The notes under the pieces: generated by a model | Seen by the model: only the letters and a program-made list of their open reading frames with translations | What the model was told of the DNA's origin: nothing | The model's database searches: none | Source of the DNA: Callipepla californica brunnescens | Taxonomy: Eukaryota; Chordata; Aves; Galliformes; Odontophoridae | NCBI GenBank assembly: GCA_023055505.1 | Contig: JALIRH010000004.1 | Location: 17,045,368-17,109,367 of the forward strand | Direction: 5' to 3' | Length of the DNA stretch: 64,000 bases | Shown here: in pieces, positions 56,601 to 64,000 of the stretch | Numbering within the stretch: the stretch's first letter is position 1 | How the letters are laid out: each line of letters opens with the position of its first letter | Position numbers and translations under genes: made by a program

Positions 56601-59600
56601 AAGTCCCTGGCCTGTTAGATGACGCTGCATGCTAGGCGTCTCCACTTCTGCCCTCTTTATTGCCCAGATACACGCAGCACAGGGAACAAACAGGAGCAAT
56701 GTGTGTGTGGTCTGTGCTTCAATCCAGAAGTGTTTTAATTGATTGGCAGAAAATAATAGATTTCTGCCGTGGAGAACTCAGCTCTTTAGTTGCTTCCTAT
56801 TAGAGGAAACAATGCACAAGATTTTTGCCATCATTCTTTCCTGAAAACTTCTGAATCTACTATTCATTTTCTAAAAATGGCAGAGCAGTAAATGCTCAAG
56901 GCACCAAGTTCCTAATAAATCCACATGAAATGAATGTGATACTGCTTTTTTAAGTCAAATTAAAACATTCAGCTTCTTCCCCTTCCAAGCACTGTGTCAA
57001 TAACTCTGAAGTAGTCTTGCCATTGGCACAGGTAAGCAGGTAGAAGACATTGAAAGCTCTTGAAATGTATTGGGTTTATTGTAAGGCAGTAAGATGCATC
57101 TGTAGGAACAGTTTTTTCTTTTAGTTCTGCTTGTGGAATGTCTTGCCATATTTGTAGTAGGGGTCAACTATATATTACTTAGGTTTATTGCCTAGCAGAC
57201 GGTATTGTCAGTTCTTAGTGTCTTAGGAAAGCATGGCAGCATCCTGATTGGCTTGTCTGACATCTGGAAATGGAGCTAAGGGAACTCTCTTGAATTTTTG
57301 TGTCAGATCTGTAAGGAGCTGAGAAAACCAAGCCTTCTTTTTTTTACCACAGTTTGCAATCCCCAGTGCTTCTCCTAAAAAGCATCTTCAACTGACAGGA
57401 CTTTTCTGGCCAGCCTGAATCAGAATTCCTTTGTACAACAGATTTCCACAGACTTTCTGTTTTGCTGTATCAGACTTGTTACCACAGCTACCATAGAGAG
57501 GCATTAACTTGGGGGGTTTTAACCTTAGCAGTGTCTTCAGCATCTATTTTCACATTGGGGTTTGCAGTGTATATGTTAATTTAGGTAAAAAGTTGTGTCT
57601 AGGGAACTTGGGAATTGGCACACTGAACTGCAGCAGAGCAGTCTAGTTTGATGTTTTTGTTCCGATAATGCTTAGTACCAGGTGCCCAAGACAAATGGGT
57701 CTAAAATCTCACTAGTGATTTGATTAATCTTAGTTTAAAAGTGAGATTACTTAGTTGTTCTTTCCTAATGATAGCTATGAGGTGGTCGTTCTTATGTGTT
57801 GTGTTTTGATGTATGTAACCTATTAGTGATTGGTTTAAAACAAACAAACAAAATCAAGCCAACATAAACACAACCCAGCACAACCAATGAAAATGGCAGC
57901 TAAGCTTACACTTTTATTTTTTGCATGGGTAGGAAGAGCATCTTCCTGAAAGGCACAGCAGTAGGTGTTTTGCTGCTGCTTCTGTTGATAGAGGTGGGAG
58001 TCCTGAGGGTTTGTCAGGCAGACAGAAGCTCAGAAATTGCTTGTTTTGATCTTTCATAGAATCAATTGGAGTAGAAGCTACAGGTAAACAGGATTTCATT
58101 CACATGCCAGGGGAGTAAATCAGGAATATATTGCTTTAGCTCAAATAGCTTTTTCATAAAATGTTTTGTGTATTGCAAATATTTGATACAAGCTATTTTT
58201 AGAGTAGGTGTTACTTAATTCGTGAAAATGCTGCTGGGCATGGAGCAATTACGTGCTCTGATAAAAGTGCTGCTTTCTCAGATAAAAGCAGTTGTCTTCT
58301 CTTCCTGTCCTTTTCTTCATATAGGAATTTCTAGGAAAATATTTGGAAATGACTTTCAGTTAATTTGCATTGTAGGCAACCAAAAGCTTCATGTATTTTA
58401 GTGGTAAGTTCAGCATTCTCAATGTATCAAATTTGAGTACTCGCAGTGAATAACTGTTGTAGAGATTGGCAGAAGCAGAAATGACAGTTTTGGCAGTACG
58501 TACGTGAGGTATGGGGAGACGTTTCATTTTCACGTAAGCAGAAAACATCACTGCTTACATTATCAACAATGAAACAAGAAAATATTGAGAAGCAGTTACT
58601 GTATTTTGATGCATATAACCTAGGGTTTATCTGTTGAAAAACAAAACTGCAATTCAGCAGCACTGTAGGGATCTGGATATGCACAGATAATACAGGGGGA
58701 AGTTTATTCTAGGACCTGTCTCCTTCGAAACTTCACAGTGTCTGATTTCCCTATGGCTTGCATCCTTTCCCACAATTTGCTCTCACATCCCCGTAGTTGC
58801 TCAGCTTCAGAGCTGTATATGTTATCTAAGGTTCAGATTGTGTAAAATAAAAGATGGTATTATCTTTGGCTTCCAGAGTTAATTGCTCGTTGAAGTGAAC
58901 GAGGCTTTCTTAGCAGAAGAAATTACTACATGGAGCTTTTTTTGTTGTTGTTGTTTTAAGTTTTTTTTGCCAAAAGATGTGATGTAGCTCTGCAAGCATA
59001 AAAACAAAAGCAAAGTGTTCAACATTTGTGCCTTGTGGTCTGAGGAGTCTATACAGTAATACATTTTTTCAGTGTAGTCTAGGGCTTCAGAAAGGCAGGA
59101 AAGTGAGATGTAGAATGCACAAGACTTATGTGTTCATACTGTCAGGTTAGCACCACATTTAAATGTGCAGCCATAGAGCTTGGAATTTCAGACATTGTTC
59201 CTATTATCCTTTGAATAGAAACAGTAGAAGAATGGGCCTGGAAGCCAGCAGGAATTTGACATCTGAGCAAAAAACTTGTGCATTTAGCTCTGTACTTTTT
59301 CTTTCTTTGTGAGCAATGGCTGGGATGACTTTCAAGTTTTTATAATTCCAGAGAAAAAGCTTCATTTAGTTCTTGTAGTTTCTGTGCAGTACTGAAATAC
59401 CATCTTCTTGCATTCTTTCTGATACTTTTACAAGGAAAGTGCAAAAGATCTTTTATCTTGTCAAGTTCGTGCTTTCAACTAAATATTGTTTGAACAAATC
59501 TGTTCTCTATACTACTGGTTTTTCACTGAAACCACCATAGGTACTGCAGAATCGTGCTATTTTGAGGCATGTGTATTTGGCTGATGTACCTTCAGGTATT

Positions 59601-62031
59601 TATCAATCATTCTAGTAATTTTCCTTTTCCGCACATTGTGCATAACAGCATGTGAAATATTCTTGGCACTGTTGTTTATTAAACAAAGTGAGCATATCAC
59701 AGAAAAAATGGAAGTAAAACAAGAATTAGAAGTTAGTGTATAGCAGGATAATTGCACAAAAATTAATGTTTTAATTCTCAAAGCCAGAAGATTGAACTTG
59801 ACATGGACTGTAACTGTGTGACAGTGACGGGTTTGTGAACTTCTCTGCCTGAAACACTTTGTTTTCATCTTTACAGAACAAGCAAATAAGCTCTCAATTT
59901 TGAGGAGCAGAGAGATGAGGAAAATGGTGGGGGTAGAAGCAAATCATTATGATTTAGTCATTTTCTTCAGTAAACTAATCAATCTCAGTAACATTTTTGA
60001 AACACATTTTCTAGAGTATCTCTTACCAGCATCATCTATTATTGAACCTATAATGAACGTGGCTGCTGGATTATTTTACTGGCTGCTTAAAAAAGCAAAA
60101 GATGACAGGAGGTGTCCTGTTCACTGGTAAGGCTAGAATTTATAATGCTGAGCTGCAGAGTTATATAAACTGTTTAGAGAACCCCCTACATCTTCTGATG
60201 TTCTTAAAATGTAAATCTGTTTGTGGGATTGTTTGGAGAAAAAAAAAAATCTATAAAGTGGATTCCAGGCTGAATTTGGTATTTGAACGTAATGCATTAT
60301 ATACAGCATGGTGTTTTTCAAGAAGGAAGCCTGTGAGATGTGTCTGAAGGTAGATATGAGCTATTTACTGAAAGCTAATAAATTGACCACAGTGCCTGCT
60401 TATGTGCTTGCTGGAGTGGTGCTTAGCAGGTAGCTTACACCTTTTCGTGCAGGAATAAGCTTTCTTGCGTTTACCACGTAGCAAAGAATGTGAATGAAGT
60501 AGTTGCCGCTGAACATCTCGTGTGATAAATTCATGCCTTTTATTGTGCACTAATGTACTTATGTCTCCGTATTACATGGTTCAGCTCTTTTTAGTAATCT
60601 TTGAATAAATCTTTCTGCAATCAGAAGATGGAAAACAGTCACTTTCCAGAGATATTAGACATAGTTATTACTGTAAAAAAAAAAAAAAAAATAGGCATAC
60701 TCTTAATTTTTCAGGCATAAAGAAAGCCACATATACTCACCAGTCTAAATAACCTACAGGCACATGCTGTAGTTCTTGACAGACAAGAAAAATGATCACA
60801 GCTGTCCCAGTGTGCATTCTATGATGCTCTAAGAGTTTACTATGTGGTTGTATTGGACGTACACATAAGGCTTATCTGGACTCATGCTGGACTTGAGCTA
60901 ATCGTCTGGTGCTCAGACACACCCAGATGCACACTCCACAATCAAGTATTACCCACACATCTCACAATGCATCCAGTATGAGCAAGATTATCTCCCCATT
61001 AGTTTAAATACTGGAGGCTTAACAGGAGGTCTGTGTTATGCATGTAAATACTGCACCTTGAGGTTCCTCGAGGAACACGTTATTCCTGTTCTATTGATCA
61101 AGAAGCTGTGATGTTAGCATCGATGTTTTCAAAGGTTATACAACAGTTTTCAACAAATTAGTACCAGGAACAGTACAAAAACAGGAATGGAATAATCACT
61201 AGATGGGTATTTTTCCCTTTCTTCATCATCTATAGGCTCTGAATGACTCTGGATTTAAAGAAGCGTGATGTGCAAAGTACTGTTTCCAAAACAATATATG
61301 TTTTGCTTCTCTAAAGAGGAGTAAGTAGCTGTTGATATTCTGTGGCTGTTAATGATTTTTTTTTTTTTTTTTTGAGCAATCGAGTTTCCTCAGCTCTAAT
61401 TTCTTGGTTAGATTCAGAGAAAAAATTTATTTGGCATTTGTCTCCATGAAAGTTAGGAGAGTGTCCAAAATGGCACAAGGTGGAAAGAGTGAGATCGTTA
61501 ATCAGGCACTGGAAAGGTTTATGCTGAAGGAATGTTTTGACTACACGCAGCAAATTGTCTGCCTTGATACTGGTGATATGGAAACTGTGTCTCAAGGTCT
61601 TGGACAGCCATTTTGGGAGGCAAGGAGTTAGTTGGGGGTGGAAAAACTGGAGTTTGTATTCTTTCTGCTCTGTTACCCATTGCTATCTTCATGGATCTGA
61701 CACTCTGTTTATCTGACAGTGCACTCAGTACTGCTTCGCCAGGGAAAATTGCACAAAACAAGCCCAGTGCATCAGCATTTTCATTGTGTATTGAGCTGAG
61801 CCTCCCTTCGCATGGTCACATCCCCTTTTTAATCTGGGATTCCATGTCCCTTTCCCAGTCCAGCCTGTTTCTGTGGTGTCTATTGCTGGTCTCCCCAAGC
61901 TTCTGTTTCTGTGGTTTGAGTGTTATTTGTGTGGCTGAGTGTTAAGACCTGCAGGACTTTTGGAAGTGGTGTTGTTCAGGGTTTAGGCAATACACTGAGT
62001 TAGTGTTAGTGGTTTGTGACAGACTGAGGTG
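50641..62031 (+). other. CELF1 5' intron, second part: no coding sequence seen
   Basis: AT-rich intronic DNA. It holds homopolymer runs (17 A at 60675-60691, 18 T at 61356-61373) and an ACAACAACAACAA run near 51347. No interspersed repeat or conserved coding block is recognised. Confidence 0.45.
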
Positions 62032-62102
62032 ATGGCTGCGTTCAAGTTGGATTTTCTCCCAGAGATGATGGTGGACCATTGCTCCTTGAATGCTAGCCCT
62101 GT
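62032..62102 (+). CDS. CELF1: CELF1 alternative N-terminal coding exon (gene continues beyond the window)
   Basis: Beginning at ATG 62032, the exon encodes MAAFKLDFLPEMMVDHCSL, then NASP and two bases of a Val codon. It ends at a consensus donor, GT/GTAAGT, at 62103-62108. This matches the N-terminus of the long human CELF1 isoform (CUG-BP1), which continues SPVSKK-M and then the usual NGTLDHPD start. CELF1 binds GU-rich RNA through three RRMs and controls alternative splicing, mRNA decay and translation, in nucleus and cytoplasm. None of the RRM exons is in the window, so only this exon of the coding region is here. The sequence before the ATG (GTTTGTGACAGACTGAGGTG) contains an AG, but its pyrimidine tract is poor, so this may be an alternative first exon with its own promoter rather than an internal exon. 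Identity is confident; exon type is not. Confidence 0.88.
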
Positions 62103-62108
62103 GTAAGT

Positions 62109-64000
62109 ATTGTGTGTTCGTGTCTAAGCTTGTAACCAAAACAATAGTTGGAATGGCTGTCTCTGAAGCCACAGCTGTCTAATACGTTCCCTATGTGATG
62201 GTGGGAGAGGAGGGATAAGGGAGTCTGAAGTTTGTGGAGAAACTGTACTGGGCATTAACAGTTGATACCAATTCTGGATGAGGGAGAAGGGATTTCGAAA
62301 AACAACAAGACACTTGTTTTTTGAGATAAGGGGTGAGGAGGAGTAAAGCTATTTGGTTATACTGCTTACAGTATTCAAGAGGTGCTGAAATTATAAAATC
62401 AGTTATTAAAATGAATTGTTGGGTGAGTGCTTCCAATTCTCTCCTGTTGGACTCCGGACTAAACCTTTTAACGGCAGTGAAAGATTCCTTGAAATACCGT
62501 TAAGGTTTCATGAAAGTTGCTTGGTTAACAGGAGGTGGGCTGTGCTCTTGAAGCTGTTCACAGGAGAGAATGCAGGGCTGAAAATTATTACTGGAAGTAG
62601 TTAAGTGATTTCCAGTTCTCAAATGGATTGAAAAAGCATGGAATCTGCATCTTTGTACAAGGTATTCTTTACCTTGGATATTTGAAGAGATGCTGGCCCT
62701 TTGAGTGGAAAGGTTGAGTGTAAAAGAATTTGTGATTCTTCCCACCTCTTCTAGTAAGAAGTTCCTGAGATCTGTTGATTCTGTTTGGAAATTGTGGCAG
62801 CAGTTCATTATTGGGCTCTGGACAGCAGAATACTGAGAGGAAAAACATTGCCTGCTTTTGAAATTTGTTAGAAAATTCTCTTGAGGGAGGAATCTGATTG
62901 CAGATAAGCAATGGAACACTGTCTAACATACCATTAATAGACTGCTGAAAAATAATTAAAAGGAGAAAAAGGCAGAAGTGAACAGAGCTGAGTACTCTGG
63001 AAGATGGGCGCTTGTATCCTTCAACAAAGGGTTTGGGGGCCAGGAGGGAATCACTGTTACTGTTGTCCTCTCCACGTCCTTTCTAGATTATGCAGGATCT
63101 GGTCAGCAATTTTAGCCTGCTAATCACTGTAGCTACAGTAGAGTGCCATTATAGACAGTCTTCCACAGAGATAGATCCTGTGGTATACCAGGCTGTGACT
63201 ACCAAAATCAAGACCTCATACTGCACTTGGCAAGCAGTGAGGAGTCAATACAGAAAGCAGTGTAAGGCTTGCAACTAGTGAACAGAGTACGGTGCAGTTT
63301 TATTAAGAGTCTGTAAACAATATTCCTATGGCTAGTTGCGCCATATTCATACACGTAGTGCCTTGAAGCCTTTTGAGAAACCCCATGCTCAAAACATGCG
63401 CTGCAGTTTAATAAATGTCTCTTTCTAAGTTTTAGCACCCTACTGATGGTCAGCTTGATTTATTCTGAAACTAAACTCCTGTCTGGGCCCAACCTGTTCA
63501 TCTGCACTGTCAGCCTCTGTTTTTTTTGCGAAGTATTGTTCAAAGCTACCTAGTTTCACAAAGCTGCTGTGTTGAAAACCTTTAATGAGACTCCTCATCA
63601 GTTCAGTTGTACTTTTTCTCTTTTAAGATATTTTTTCACTCTGAGAAACAATTGTACATAGTCATGCTTAAGCATACCAGAAAATGCGTTCTAATTTTCC
63701 TTAGTTAATAGTAACTACAGTATCTTGTGGGTCGGCTGAGTTTAGGTTTCTTTATTTTATGATGTCTTTTGTAAAATGTTACAGAATGGATCTAATATTT
63801 TTTCAGTAATCCCTACAGATATGAAAGCCAGATGTTGACTACGTTATAAGAGCAAACCTTAGGTGAAATTTTAAACAATCATATAGAGGGAATGCTTGGT
63901 TTCCAAGTATGTTGCTTGCCAGTGAATGCAATTAATAATAATATTTCTGAATGTGTGATTGTGTGTGTGTCTGTATATATATACTGCACTCACTGGCAGG
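62109..64000 (+). other. CELF1 intron running off the right edge
   Basis: No RRM-encoding or other coding exon was found. A splice-acceptor-like TCCTCTCCACGTCCTTTCTAG ends at 63086, but the sequence after it does not encode CELF1. A GT/TA dinucleotide stretch lies at about 63958-63983. Confidence 0.5.
63958..63983. repeat. GT/TA microsatellite
   Basis: A short alternating run, TGTGTGTGTG followed by TCTGTATATATATA, near the right edge. Confidence 0.7.

Noticed and set aside
63066..63278. An acceptor-like site followed by an open frame, considered as the next CELF1 exon
   Set aside because: The translation does not contain the CELF1 NGTLDHPD start or RRM1, and no matching donor was found.

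Overview
The window is vertebrate nuclear DNA, most likely from a galliform bird and probably chicken. The evidence is spliced genes with GT-AG introns and long AT-rich noncoding stretches, CpG-island promoters, several CR1 LINE fragments, and a broken mariner copy of the type common in chicken (Galluhop-like). The gene set and order C1QTNF4 - FAM180B - NDUFS3 - KBTBD4 - PTPMT1 - CELF1 matches human 11p11.2. Species and gene names rest on recognised protein sequence and synteny, not on a database search.

Layout. Positions 1-10.37 kb are intergenic, with a decayed mariner (about 0.64-1.74 kb), a probable LTR remnant (about 2.78-3.06 kb) and a CR1 reverse-transcriptase fragment (about 8.6-8.87 kb). 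C1QTNF4 (+) has its whole coding region in one exon at 10380-11483. FAM180B (-) has three coding exons at 14400-16674 and converges on C1QTNF4. A gene-poor stretch of about 6.6 kb follows, with two antisense CR1 3' ends. NDUFS3 (-, seven coding exons, 23312-27845, 259 aa) and KBTBD4 (+, four coding exons, 28052-34287, 535 aa) are head to head, with only 206 bp between their start codons. PTPMT1 (-, four exons, 35263-37171, 194 aa) ends tail to tail with KBTBD4 and starts head to head with CELF1. A noncoding first exon of CELF1 ends at 37463. The rest of the window, about 26.5 kb, is the 5' part of CELF1. It holds a candidate 39-nt untranslated exon at 50602-50640 and an alternative N-terminal coding exon at 62032-62102. 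The RRM exons lie beyond the right edge.

Shared roles. NDUFS3 (complex I Q-module subunit) and PTPMT1 (cardiolipin-pathway phosphatase) are both mitochondrial. Each shares a GC-rich bidirectional promoter with a regulatory gene: KBTBD4, a CUL3 adaptor, and CELF1, an RNA-binding protein. Both promoters carry ETS-type CCGGAAG motifs, and the PTPMT1/CELF1 one also has a YY1-type motif. I found no wholly novel gene system. The most informative observations are the conserved 19-nt KBTBD4 first coding exon, the CELF1 alternative N-terminal exon, the candidate CELF1 5'UTR exon, and the compact paired-promoter architecture.
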